A stretch of 64,000 nt of DNA from Nitrosopumilaceae archaeon. Its GTDB lineage: Archaea; Thermoproteota; Nitrososphaeria; Nitrososphaerales; Nitrosopumilaceae. Location: contig DASQHX010000009.1 of the NCBI GenBank assembly GCA_035631875.1, forward strand, positions 301,281 to 365,280, read 5' to 3'. This document shows, in pieces, positions 31,957-40,741 of the stretch. The translations under genes and the position numbers were made by a program. Positions within the stretch are counted from its first letter, which is position 1, and the number at the start of each line of letters is the position of its first letter. The notes beneath the pieces were generated by a model. That model was given only the letters and a program-made list of their open reading frames with translations. It had not been told where the DNA came from and did no database searches.

Positions 31957-32340
31957 ATGGGAATTATCAGCATATCACTAAATGATAATATCTTGAAAGA
32001 GATGGATCAACTCCAAAAAGAGTTTGGATTTACTGGAAGATCTGAATTGATAAGAGCCGGAATAAGGATGCTTCTAACAGACAAAATAGACAAAGAAAAA
32101 CAGACAGGTGATATTGGTTGTATTCTTACAGTTACACATGAGGAAGACGATGAAGAGTCTGTAACCAAAATAAAACACAGATTTGAAAACATAATTCAGA
32201 CACATCTTCATTGTAAGATAAGAAACGATAAGTGTTTAGAATTGTTCATACTCAACGGTAAAGCAACAAAGGTTAATGAAATGTCACGAGAGTTCCAAGC
32301 AAGTGACAAGATGGAACATGTGAAATTAACTATTACCTGA
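31957..32340 (+). CDS. NikR-like ribbon-helix-helix metal regulator with altered metal site
   Basis: 127 residues: N-terminal RHH (ISISLNDNILKEMDQLQ, FTGRSELIRAGIRMLL) and a C-terminal ACT-type domain. Aligned to Escherichia coli NikR, the nickel ligands His76, His87, His89, Cys95 correspond to His74, His85, Lys87 and Cys93. So one of the four square-planar ligands is replaced by Lys, with His83 and Cys86 nearby. It lies between two Zn/Mn-type importers, so a metal other than Ni, or a different site, is likely. Start ATG 31957, TATA about 26 bases before. Confidence 0.8.
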   Translation: MGIISISLNDNILKEMDQLQKEFGFTGRSELIRAGIRMLLTDKIDKEKQTGDIGCILTVTHEEDDEESVTKIKHRFENIIQTHLHCKIRNDKCLELFILNGKATKVNEMSREFQASDKMEHVKLTIT

Positions 32341-32464
32341 TTCCAATTCAGAAATTTAATTAATTTCATGAGGATTTCGAAATAGTTTTATGCCAATTGT
32401 AACTGTCCTTAGATCTTTTATTTTGAGTTATAAAAAATCTGTAGATATATTTTACATTGATCTC

Positions 32465-33340
32465 TCACTGGGAATTAGTCTGATAAACTTCCCTAGGTTT
32501 AATTCTTTGATAAATGAACCTAACAAACAAATAAAAAATAAACACTTCGCTTGTTATGAAAAAGCTTACCGGATATGGCTCATAAAATGAAATAAAGAGA
32601 CCCAGCCACGTTGCCATTAGAGCAATAACTATAGAAATTATTATAACTCGCTGTGGTCGTTTTGCTAATCGTTGAGCAGTTGCCGCTGGCGTGACCATTA
32701 ATGAAAAAATAAGAAGGACACCTACCACCTGAACAGCGATCGATGCTGCAATTGCAACCAAAAGCATGAAAACTATGCCAAGCAAAAGAACAGGCATTCC
32801 TTTTGCTTCTGCCACTTCCTCATCAAGTGATGCGAATAAAAGCGGTCGATATACAACCGCAATTGCAGCTAAAATTATCGAACCAGCAACAAGTGTTAGA
32901 AAGGCATCACTGCTACTAATGCCCAATATTTCTCCAAACAAGATAGAATATGCCTCAGTCGCATAACCAGTATAGAGGCTGATGAATAATACGCCCATGC
33001 CTAACATGAATGCAAGAACTATACCGATCTGAGTGTCACGATGGGCAGCACGAGGACCAAGTATGGCCATCACAAAACCGCTGGCACTTGTAGACAACAG
33101 AAGACCAAAAACAGGTCTGATTCCAAATAATACGGCTCCTGCTGCACCGGCAAAACCAATGTGAGCAAGTGCATGGGCTGCAAACGATGAACGACGTAAC
33201 ACAACAAAGTAACCGACAATGCCTGCTATGATTGCGACTATTGTTCCTGCTTCAAATGCATGTTGCATAAACTCGAACTGAAACATTTGTTGCAGGTCAG
33301 CAAGTAAATTAATGCTAAAGGTAGCACTATTCATGACCAT
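32465..33340 (-). CDS. Zn/Mn-type ABC transporter permease (cluster 2)
   Basis: 291 residues from ATG 33340 (a second ATG lies at 33334). ABC-3 family with the VVLRRSSFAAHALAHIGFAGAA block and eight or so helices. Overlaps the upstream ATPase stop (33327) by 14 bases. Richer in G+C than the rest of the window: a hand count gave 29 of 60 in 33001-33060, against 18 of 60 at 30121-30180. Confidence 0.87.
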   Translation of the reverse strand: MVMNSATFSINLLADLQQMFQFEFMQHAFEAGTIVAIIAGIVGYFVVLRRSSFAAHALAHIGFAGAAGAVLFGIRPVFGLLLSTSASGFVMAILGPRAAHRDTQIGIVLAFMLGMGVLFISLYTGYATEAYSILFGEILGISSSDAFLTLVAGSIILAAIAVVYRPLLFASLDEEVAEAKGMPVLLLGIVFMLLVAIAASIAVQVVGVLLIFSLMVTPAATAQRLAKRPQRVIIISIVIALMATWLGLFISFYEPYPVSFFITSEVFIFYLFVRFIYQRIKPREVYQTNSQ

Positions 33341-34121
33341 GGCTGTCCTCAATACCTATAATCGCAATATTGCCCTTGGAATCATTCAGTACTTCAATTG
33401 GAACCCCGTACAAAGCTGTAAGAGACTCTGACGTCAAAACTTCTTTCGGTTTTCCGGTTGCCAGCTTGCCATTGGCAATATACACCACTTTATCGAGAAA
33501 TGGTAAAAGAGGATTAATGTTATGAGCTATCAGTAATGCTGTTACATTACGCGATCTAACCACGTTATTGACAAGCTGCAACAATTCTTTCTCGCGCCTC
33601 ATGTCAAGATTCGACAATGGTTCATCAAGCAATAATATATCAGGATTGCTTACTAATGCCTCTGCTAGAAATATCCTCTGTAGTTCTCCACCTGACAATG
33701 TACTGAGGGAACGATGTGCCAACTCTCTCGCTCCAACAGCTTCCAGCGCATCAAAAGCAGCTTTGCGGTCTTTTTGGGAAAAAAGGTTAAAACCCCACTG
33801 CTTGCCGGAAAAACCTAGTCGCACTAATTCGAGAGATTCAATATTAGTTTCGCTGTCAATTGTGTGACGCTGGGGCACATAACCAATCTGTGTATTTCCA
33901 CGCTTAGGAGGGGCATTGAATATTTTGATAGTGCCGTTAACTGGTTGCTGTAATCCGAGTAGTAAACGAAATAGAGTTGTCTTACCTGCTCCGTTAGGAC
34001 CAATAATTGCCACAAACTCACCGCGATCAATGTCAAAACTGGCGTCACTCCAGACGGTCTTATCTTGATAACCAGCTACTGCATGTTCAGCTGTAATGAT
34101 CTTGGAATGTGATGTGCTCAT
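33327..34121 (-). CDS. Zn/Mn-type ABC transporter ATPase (cluster 2)
   Basis: 264 residues with Walker A GPNGAGKTT, signature LSGGELQRI, Walker B ILLLDEPLSN and the switch His in LIAHN. Typical of ZnuC/MntB-like ATPases. No Cys insert, unlike the cluster 1 ATPase. Three bases after the binding-protein stop. Mostly higher GC than neighbouring genes. Confidence 0.9.
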   Translation of the reverse strand: MSTSHSKIITAEHAVAGYQDKTVWSDASFDIDRGEFVAIIGPNGAGKTTLFRLLLGLQQPVNGTIKIFNAPPKRGNTQIGYVPQRHTIDSETNIESLELVRLGFSGKQWGFNLFSQKDRKAAFDALEAVGARELAHRSLSTLSGGELQRIFLAEALVSNPDILLLDEPLSNLDMRREKELLQLVNNVVRSRNVTALLIAHNINPLLPFLDKVVYIANGKLATGKPKEVLTSESLTALYGVPIEVLNDSKGNIAIIGIEDSHGHE

Positions 34122-34124
34122 CCG

Positions 34125-35093
34125 TCATTTTCCAAGGGCTTGTGCATTAAGTGCGTTTTGAAGAGAGAGCAATTCTCCATTCATCCAATCTTGGAATGTA
34201 ACATCTGATGGCTGTATTGTTTCTGTTACACCAACAATCGGAATACCTTCTTTAGCGGCAAGTGCCTTGATACTTTGCGTGAGCGGTGTTACGGTTTGTT
34301 CATTGTAGACCAACACGGTCACATTTCCACCCTGGCCTTGAAGCAGCTGCTGAAATTGTACAACACTCTGTGCCGGCGGATCGTTTCCTTCAGCAACAGC
34401 TTTCATAAATTCAGGAGGAGATACGAGGTCAAGACCCGCAGCGTTTGCAAGATACTCAAAGATGTTCTCTGTAGATGCTACTTGTGTACCATGGAATTGC
34501 TGCTTGATCTCGTTGATTCTATTGTTATAGTGTCCAAGTGATGCATTCAAGTTAGCATACTGCTGTGTATAATATGCGGCATTTGTTGGATCGATAGAAA
34601 CAAGATCTGAGTACATCTTATTCAGAGTTTCATTCACATAAGTAGGACCATACCAAAAATGTGGATTATCGCCCTGTTTTTTTCCAAGAAGATCTGCAAC
34701 GTTCAAAACTTTTTGATTTGGATTATTACTTGCCGAAATAATTTTTAGAGCCCAGTCATCATATCCGGCTCCGTTGACAATGACAAAATCAGCAGTTGAA
34801 ATTGCTCTTGCATTAGCGGCGTTGCTTGAGTATTCATGAGGATCAGCATTAGGATCTGAAACAATGCTCAACACTTGGACATGTGTTCCGCCAAGCTGAG
34901 ATATTAAACTGCCCCAAAAATTTTCAGCTGCAACTATTTGTATCGTTGATGTTGAACTCGGACTGACAGGTGGTATTGTACTTTGCGTGTTTTGTTGTTG
35001 GAAAATATTAGTACTTGTCAAAACAACAGCAGCTATAAGGATTGCAGCTGCAATTACCCCACCTATTACTCCTATTTTTTGTCCAGATTTCAC
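34125..35093 (-). CDS. Zn/Mn-type ABC transporter binding protein (cluster 2)
   Basis: 322 residues. N-terminal tether MKSGQKIGVIGGVIAAAILIAA, then the fold with His ligands in ADPHEYSS and DNPHFWYG; at the third ligand site, where ZnuA has His, it reads STENIFEYL (Glu). A fourth ligand may be in YNEQT. The His/His/Glu pattern hints at a different metal preference (for example Mn), but this is inference. 32 of 60 bases in 34321-34380 are G or C. First gene of cluster 2. Confidence 0.88.
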   Translation of the reverse strand: MKSGQKIGVIGGVIAAAILIAAVVLTSTNIFQQQNTQSTIPPVSPSSTSTIQIVAAENFWGSLISQLGGTHVQVLSIVSDPNADPHEYSSNAANARAISTADFVIVNGAGYDDWALKIISASNNPNQKVLNVADLLGKKQGDNPHFWYGPTYVNETLNKMYSDLVSIDPTNAAYYTQQYANLNASLGHYNNRINEIKQQFHGTQVASTENIFEYLANAAGLDLVSPPEFMKAVAEGNDPPAQSVVQFQQLLQGQGGNVTVLVYNEQTVTPLTQSIKALAAKEGIPIVGVTETIQPSDVTFQDWMNGELLSLQNALNAQALGK

Positions 35094-35163
35094 TTTAGAG
35101 GATAGTATGTTATTAACATATAATCATTTTGTTATTAAAATTAAATCAATAAATTGTTATGAT

Positions 35164-35206
35164 TTAATAATTTAAGCATATTATCTTTATATACAATTAA
35201 TAATTA
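35164..35206. repeat. 43-base AT-rich element, copy 2 (upstream of cluster 2 binding protein)
   Basis: 37 of 43 bases match 31905-31947. Lies about 70 bases before the binding-protein ATG (35093) on the minus side and about 85 bases before the TPR gene on the plus side. Probably the same operator or a relic of a duplicated nikR promoter. Confidence 0.7.
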
Positions 35207-35292
35207 TCAGGAATTAGTCAGTCTAATTGTAAAATGCCTAAAATATGTACATCAACATATTCGAGGATAGTAATCAGGGTCTTTTATAAAAA

Positions 35293-36342
35293 ATGAATAA
35301 AAATAAAAAAACATACATTATTTTTTTACATGATAAAGCAGTACATTTCACAAGCATCGGAAATCACAAAAAAGCGATTCAACAATATAATAAAATTCTA
35401 AAAATAGACCCAAATGATTTTGAATCTCTAGTTAACAAAGCAACTACATTATCTGAATTAGGAAAATTTCAAGATGCCTTAAAATATTATGACATGGCAG
35501 AAAAAATAAATCCTTGCGACTTTGATGTTCTTTACAACAAAGCAACAACTTTGTATGATGCTGGAATTTACCTTGATGCTATTTCATACTTTAACAAGGC
35601 ATTAAAAGTAAAACCCCAAAGCATAGTAGCTCTATGCAACAAGGCTAATGCATTAACTGCACTCGGAAAACATGATGAGTCTATAAATACATACGATAAG
35701 GCCTTGAGAATTTCTCCAGATGATCCAATAATTCTAAACAATAAAGGAATTGTATACGCTGGACAAAAAAATCACAAAAAAGCCATTTTCTGTTTTGACA
35801 AAGCATCTAGGATAAAACCTAATGATGTTGATTCGCTTTGCAATAAAGGAAATTCCTTATCAGAATTACAGAAATATCGAGAAGCAACCGACTGTTTTAA
35901 AAAAGCTCTTAAAATCAATCCTGAAGATTTTGATGCATCTATGCGATTAGGAATGACTCTTAATGAAATAAACAAGCCAAAAAAAGCCATACCTTATTTT
36001 AACAAAGTTCTAAAACATGATCCAAAGAATACAGATGTTATCATAAACAAGGGAATTTCTTATCACATTTTAGGCAGATACATAAAGGCACTTGAATATT
36101 TTGACAAGGCATTAAAATATGATAATCATGATGCAAATGCACTTTATCACAAAGCCCGTAGCCTTGCAATACAGGAAAATGATAAAGAAACATTAGATGT
36201 TTTAAAATTAGCATTTGACGAATATGAGAAACATCATGAACATAATGACAAAGAAGAAGAAATTTTTAAAGATCGAGTCAGAAAGGACAAATCATTTCTT
36301 AGGCTATTCAACAACACTACATTTCAAAAACTTGTCAAATAA
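35293..36342 (+). CDS. Tetratricopeptide-repeat protein
   Basis: 349 residues with about eight or nine TPR units of 34 residues, e.g. GNHKKAIQQYNKILKIDPND, GKFQDALKYYDMAEKINPCD, GIYLDAISYFNKALKVKP, GRYIKALEYFDKALKYD. No signal peptide or other domain. A protein-protein scaffold of unknown partner. The C-terminal 50 residues are charged. Sits in a monocistronic position with the AT-rich element about 85 bases upstream. Confidence 0.85.
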   Translation: MNKNKKTYIIFLHDKAVHFTSIGNHKKAIQQYNKILKIDPNDFESLVNKATTLSELGKFQDALKYYDMAEKINPCDFDVLYNKATTLYDAGIYLDAISYFNKALKVKPQSIVALCNKANALTALGKHDESINTYDKALRISPDDPIILNNKGIVYAGQKNHKKAIFCFDKASRIKPNDVDSLCNKGNSLSELQKYREATDCFKKALKINPEDFDASMRLGMTLNEINKPKKAIPYFNKVLKHDPKNTDVIINKGISYHILGRYIKALEYFDKALKYDNHDANALYHKARSLAIQENDKETLDVLKLAFDEYEKHHEHNDKEEEIFKDRVRKDKSFLRLFNNTTFQKLVK

Positions 36343-36433
36343 TTATCTGCAAAATTGTACTGCTATTTTGTATTTTGTAATATTATATTGGAGATAAGTT
36401 AAAGTTTCTTGATGCAATGTAAAAAAAATTATA

Positions 36434-36721
36434 TTATTGATTTAAGATTTTCACAAAATCTGCTATAGATTTATGATATGAAAATTCCTCTAGTTGTTTG
36501 TTGATTTTTTCTACAATAACATTATGAGCATTACCATACAAATCCTTTAGTATTTCACTAAGGTATTCAGGATGATCAAAGCAATCTGGAAGATAACATT
36601 GATATTTTTTATGTAGATCATGAACAACCTTATCATATGTTTCTTTTCCAATTTCAAGCAAGGTTGTTTCTATAACAAGACTGACTAATGCCTTTTTTAC
36701 TAGATCATTATCATATGTCAA
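36434..36721 (-). CDS. Small helical protein, unknown (possibly NitrOD5-type)
   Basis: 95 residues, alpha-helical, with the motif YQCYLPDCFDHPEYL (two Cys, Pro, acidic residues) near residues 45-60. Resembles small thaumarchaeal proteins sometimes labelled NitrOD5 output domains, but I cannot confirm that. No signal peptide. Convergent with the TPR gene. Confidence 0.55.
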   Translation of the reverse strand: MTYDNDLVKKALVSLVIETTLLEIGKETYDKVVHDLHKKYQCYLPDCFDHPEYLSEILKDLYGNAHNVIVEKINKQLEEFSYHKSIADFVKILNQ

Positions 36722-36796
36722 CTTCTAATACAACCCATTGTCAATTTTTGACCTGTTAAAGTTTACTTGTAACATATTTCCTTAAATTTTAATGAA

Positions 36797-37729
36797 TTAA
36801 AATCCATTTTCATTTAAAATAAGGGCAAGAAGTGCAGCACGTGTATCTTTACCATATTCAGCCTGTTTGAAGTATTTTGCTTGTTTTGTAGAATCCAAAT
36901 CATGTGAAATCTCATCTAGACGTGGTAATGGATGCATTATTATGACATCGTCTTTCATTTTCTTTAACATATCAGGCACAATCTTGTAGCTACCCTTAAC
37001 TTTGGCATATTCTTCAGCATCAGCAAATCTTTCTTTTTGTATTCTTGTAACATAAAGAACATCAAATTCATCTAGATTTTCTTCTAGATCTGTTGATTCT
37101 TTGTAAGGCAATCGTTTTTTAATTTCATAAGTAGAATCAGCACGAATTTTTAATGCTGTTGGGGAAATAAGATGTACATCAACTTTGTAGTTACCAAGTG
37201 CATAGAGTAATGAATATACTGTTCTGCCATATTTTAGATCGCCAACAATTCCTATTTTCAGACCGTCAATTCGTTTTTTCTCTTTCCAAATTGTATAAAG
37301 ATCCAATATTGCTTGAGTAGGATGTTCTTCTGTTCCACTTCCTGCGTTTATCATTGGTTTTTCTGAAACTTCTGCTGCAAACCTACTAGATCCATCAAGC
37401 TGATGTCGCAGTACAAGAACATCAGAATAAAGTGACATTATCTTTACAGTATCAGCAAGGCTCTCACCTTTCTTGGTGGAAGAAGATGAAGCATCAGCTA
37501 TGCCTATTGATGTACCACCTAATGATGCCATTGCAGCTTCAAAGCTTAATCTAGTTCTGGTACTTGGTTCAAAGAAAAGATATCCCAAGGTTTTTCCTCT
37601 AGCAAGTTCGCGACGCTCACTTGGATTCATTTTAATTATTTTATCAGTAGCATCAAAGATTGTCTCAAATTTTTTCTTGTCAAAATCACGGATTGAGACA
37701 ATATCTTTTTGGAAAAAAGAATTGCTCAT
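36797..37729 (-). CDS. pyrB: Aspartate carbamoyltransferase, catalytic chain
   Basis: 310 residues; transfers the carbamoyl group of carbamoyl phosphate to aspartate, first committed step of pyrimidine synthesis. The carbamoyl-phosphate site FEPSTRTRLSFE, the SSSTKKGESLADTVK loop, and the aspartate site HPLPRLDEI are intact. Normal length. Start ATG 37729, divergent from pyrI only 18 bases away. Confidence 0.96.
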   Translation of the reverse strand: MSNSFFQKDIVSIRDFDKKKFETIFDATDKIIKMNPSERRELARGKTLGYLFFEPSTRTRLSFEAAMASLGGTSIGIADASSSSTKKGESLADTVKIMSLYSDVLVLRHQLDGSSRFAAEVSEKPMINAGSGTEEHPTQAILDLYTIWKEKKRIDGLKIGIVGDLKYGRTVYSLLYALGNYKVDVHLISPTALKIRADSTYEIKKRLPYKESTDLEENLDEFDVLYVTRIQKERFADAEEYAKVKGSYKIVPDMLKKMKDDVIIMHPLPRLDEISHDLDSTKQAKYFKQAEYGKDTRAALLALILNENGF

Positions 37730-37747
37730 TCTCGTTCAATAATATAT

Positions 37748-38233
37748 ATGAGTACTATACAAAGTATTCCAATGTCAGAGTCTGATCTTATAGTAAGACG
37801 AATCAAGAATGGTACTGTAATTGATCACATTGAGGCAGGAAAGGGTCTCAAAGTTCTAAATGCACTTGAGATAGATGGAAAGGACGGCAATGTCATTACA
37901 CTAGCACTAAATGTTCCTAGCTCAAAGGTTGCAAAAAAAGACATCATAAAAGTTGAGAATAGATTTCTAAAAGATGGTGATACCAACAAGCTTGCACTGA
38001 TTGCACCAAAAGCTACTGTAAATATCATCAAAGACTACAAACTGGTCGAAAAAAGGCGAGTAACTCTTCCAAATGAGATTGAGCGAATATTCAGATGTTC
38101 AAATCCAGATTGTATAACAAATAGTGGCGAAGACATTGAGCCTATAATGGATGTAGTTGATAAAACTGGTCTTGTTCTTAGATGCAGATATTGCACAAGA
38201 ACTCTAGATGTAAACGAATTAAAATATTATTAA
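37748..38233 (+). CDS. pyrI: Aspartate carbamoyltransferase, regulatory chain
   Basis: 161 residues from ATG 37748 (another ATG at 37772, MSESDLIVRRI, is also possible). The nucleotide-binding domain (RRIKNGTVIDHIEAGKGLKVL) is followed by the zinc domain with CSNPDC and CRYC, which binds the catalytic trimers. An upstream in-frame start at 37709 would overlap pyrB and is unlikely. Divergent from pyrB, whereas these genes are commonly adjacent in one operon. Confidence 0.95.
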   Translation: MSTIQSIPMSESDLIVRRIKNGTVIDHIEAGKGLKVLNALEIDGKDGNVITLALNVPSSKVAKKDIIKVENRFLKDGDTNKLALIAPKATVNIIKDYKLVEKRRVTLPNEIERIFRCSNPDCITNSGEDIEPIMDVVDKTGLVLRCRYCTRTLDVNELKYY

Positions 38234-38251
38234 TTAATTCAAAATATAGAA

Positions 38252-40285
38252 TTATTTTTTGACTTTGGTTTTTTCTTTTATTTCTAATTCGTATTGATCA
38301 TAAGTAAACTTGCGAGTAGTTCCAAATGGTCTAAATGCTCTACCGTTTCCATGATAAAATTTGGAGAAAAATTCCACATAAACTAATCTTGCTCCCTGAA
38401 TGCCAGGCTCAAAAACTCCAATTATTATATTGAATATGTGACCAATAAAGAGAATCATTGTTCCAAGAACAATAAACGGTATTGAGTGATGTAGTGTTTT
38501 TATGAAAATGAAATCAATTACATCAGCTAGTATTACTGAAGCTAGTAAAATTCCAACAATTCTTGTGTAAGAAAGTATGTGACTGACTATGGACGGTAAC
38601 TCCATAATAGCTCTTGGACCTTCTCCAACAAACATTAAACCAATTCCACCCAAAAGTAATCCTACGTAACCAATTCCCTCTACATGGTGAATTGGATTGA
38701 TGTGTCCATGATGCATTAATGCCAATCCTGTCATCACAACACCCCAGCCAAATACCAACCAGCCAACTTTACCAATGGCATGTTTCTTTTCACCCTCTCT
38801 TAGACTATTGAGAATTCCAAGAATTAGGCCAAATGTCACCATGCCTAGACCGATATATCCACTGATTAGCAAAAGTCTACGTAATCCTATAATTGGATTA
38901 AAGATTGCCCCACTGGCAGGAAGAATTTGCATACCAAGTGCCGTATTTATATAATTAAACAGATAGCCATTGAGATGAAATCCAAAGTACAAATTGAATG
39001 TGAATCCTAAAATAATTCCAATAATAGCACCCGGAGTCATTGCCTTTGCCAATTTGACCATCTGTCTGGGTTTCAATATAGTAAGTGCAAACTTTCTCAA
39101 AGGCTTTGGCATGATGTTAAGATTACGTTTTCCACCCTCTACTCTTCTGATTACCCATCTGCAAACAAGGAGGATAAAAAGACAATAGCCTGCATCCCCT
39201 ACCATCATGCCATAAAAAACCGGAAATATAAGACCGAAAATTAACGTAGGATCAAATTCTTTGCCTTGCGGTAAAGAATAGAATCTAATAAAAGCTTCAA
39301 ACAACTTGAATCTTTTTGGATTTGCAAATAGTGTTGGTGGATTTGCTTCAGTCTCTAATTCATAAACAATTGTTCCTATGGCATGTTTGTCTAGATTAGC
39401 TTTAACTGATTCTAGTTTTGATTTTGGAATCCATCCTTCTAGAGCAAAAGATTCAGATGTTACTCCTAGATTGTCAATGACTTCAAGTTTTCTGTTTTCT
39501 ATTTCAAGTTGCTCTTCTATACAGACAATATTTGCATAGTGTTCTTTTGAAATCTCGCCTAGTTGTATATCAATTTCTTTTAATTTTTGATTCAATTCAT
39601 TGAGAACAGTTCCTAATGATTGTTTTAATTGAACCGCTGTTCCATTGAGTTTTGGTACAGCTTCAAGTTTGACATTATACTCTTGAACAGCAGTAGCAAG
39701 GGCATGAGGAGGAAAGTTAGGAAATGTAATAAGAACAATGCGGGTAATTTCTTTTTCTTCTTTAGAATAAAGAAAAACATCTAGATTATTTGCTTCTAAT
39801 GCTTTCTTAAAAGATGGAAATTGTTTTGAATCTAAACGACCAAAGTAAGAGTGTCCTAATACTAACTGGAGCACATTGAAATCTTCTGGGAAAAATGAAA
39901 ACTCTTCAACAAGTTTCCTGTTATTTTCAGTCTCATTTATCTTAGTTAGGAGATTTTCTTTTTCTCTTTCTAGTGAAGCTATTTTGGAATCTAAATCGAT
40001 TGATTTTGCCGCTTGCATCAAGTTGTCAATTGTTGGAAAACGTTGACAACTTGAAACTGGATTAGGAGGTAGAATTGTTTTGAATGCTTTAACTCTAAGG
40101 AGTTGATCTGAGACTTGTCTGTAAAGGTCATTATCACGTTCATTTTTGAGCATAGAAGCTACGTCTTTAGATAATGGTTCCAATTGTACTATGCCCATAT
40201 CATGTAAAACAGAAATTACAACTTGTCTATCTTTTCTTAAACCAAGTACTGCCATCATAGTCATTGGGACAGGCTTGAGTACCAT
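38252..40285 (-). CDS. atpI: A-type ATP synthase subunit I (a-subunit)
   Basis: 677 residues: a coiled-coil N-terminal cytoplasmic half (about 1-330) and a C-terminal membrane half of seven to eight helices, including FPVFYGMMVGDAGYCLF and GIGYVGLLLGGIGLMFVGEGP. Forms the proton half-channels against the K ring and the stator. Last gene of the operon; overlaps subunit H by 1 base. Confidence 0.94.
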   Translation of the reverse strand: MVLKPVPMTMMAVLGLRKDRQVVISVLHDMGIVQLEPLSKDVASMLKNERDNDLYRQVSDQLLRVKAFKTILPPNPVSSCQRFPTIDNLMQAAKSIDLDSKIASLEREKENLLTKINETENNRKLVEEFSFFPEDFNVLQLVLGHSYFGRLDSKQFPSFKKALEANNLDVFLYSKEEKEITRIVLITFPNFPPHALATAVQEYNVKLEAVPKLNGTAVQLKQSLGTVLNELNQKLKEIDIQLGEISKEHYANIVCIEEQLEIENRKLEVIDNLGVTSESFALEGWIPKSKLESVKANLDKHAIGTIVYELETEANPPTLFANPKRFKLFEAFIRFYSLPQGKEFDPTLIFGLIFPVFYGMMVGDAGYCLFILLVCRWVIRRVEGGKRNLNIMPKPLRKFALTILKPRQMVKLAKAMTPGAIIGIILGFTFNLYFGFHLNGYLFNYINTALGMQILPASGAIFNPIIGLRRLLLISGYIGLGMVTFGLILGILNSLREGEKKHAIGKVGWLVFGWGVVMTGLALMHHGHINPIHHVEGIGYVGLLLGGIGLMFVGEGPRAIMELPSIVSHILSYTRIVGILLASVILADVIDFIFIKTLHHSIPFIVLGTMILFIGHIFNIIIGVFEPGIQGARLVYVEFFSKFYHGNGRAFRPFGTTRKFTYDQYELEIKEKTKVKK

Positions 40286-40611
40286 TATTCTACACCTTTT
40301 AATAAAATATCTAGAATTCCATGAATAGTTTTTTCGTCTATTTGTGATGATATGGTTTTTGATTTTATTTTTGCTTCTTCAATAATTTTTTTTACTTCAA
40401 TTTCAGCATTTTTTCTTGCTTGATCAATACTTGTTTCAACTAATTTTTCTCCTTGTACCTTTGCTGCTGCAATAGCCTTGTCAGCATCAATTTGAAAAGA
40501 TTTGATATCTTCTGCTACTTTTTTCTTAAAATTTTGAACTTCTGCCCATGCTTTTTCTTCGCCTTCCTTAATTTGTTTAAGAGAATGAACGTATTTTTCT
40601 TGAGTTGACAT
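40285..40611 (-). CDS. ahaH: A-type ATP synthase subunit H (peripheral stalk)
   Basis: 108 residues, almost entirely a long charged coiled coil (KQIKEGEEKAWAEVQNFKKK ... AEIEVKKIIEEAK), as expected for the peripheral stalk partner of subunit E. Starts 1 base after the stop of a small frame at 40613 and overlaps atpI by 1 base. Confidence 0.85.
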   Translation of the reverse strand: MSTQEKYVHSLKQIKEGEEKAWAEVQNFKKKVAEDIKSFQIDADKAIAAAKVQGEKLVETSIDQARKNAEIEVKKIIEEAKIKSKTISSQIDEKTIHGILDILLKGVE

Positions 40612-40612
40612 G

Positions 40613-40741
40613 TTATACTCCTAAGAAATGCTTTCCTGCATACAGTACTATAGTAATTGTTCCAAGGATATTTCCAATTTTAAATGCCCTCATAATCAAA
40701 TAGAATTTTCTTTGTTGTGGATTTGCAAAATTAACTGGCAA
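40613..40741 (-). CDS. Candidate small membrane protein inside the ATP synthase operon (42 aa)
   Basis: 42-codon frame from TTG 40741 (PVNFANPQQRKFYLIMRAFK, then IGNILGTITIVLYAGKHFLGV) that fills the 120-base gap between subunit D and subunit H. It overlaps the D stop by 11 bases and its stop precedes the H start by 1 base: the operon-like spacing of a real gene. One membrane helix. An internal ATG at 40693 would give only 26 residues. Could be an accessory subunit. No homology checked. Confidence 0.5.
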   Translation of the reverse strand: MPVNFANPQQRKFYLIMRAFKIGNILGTITIVLYAGKHFLGV

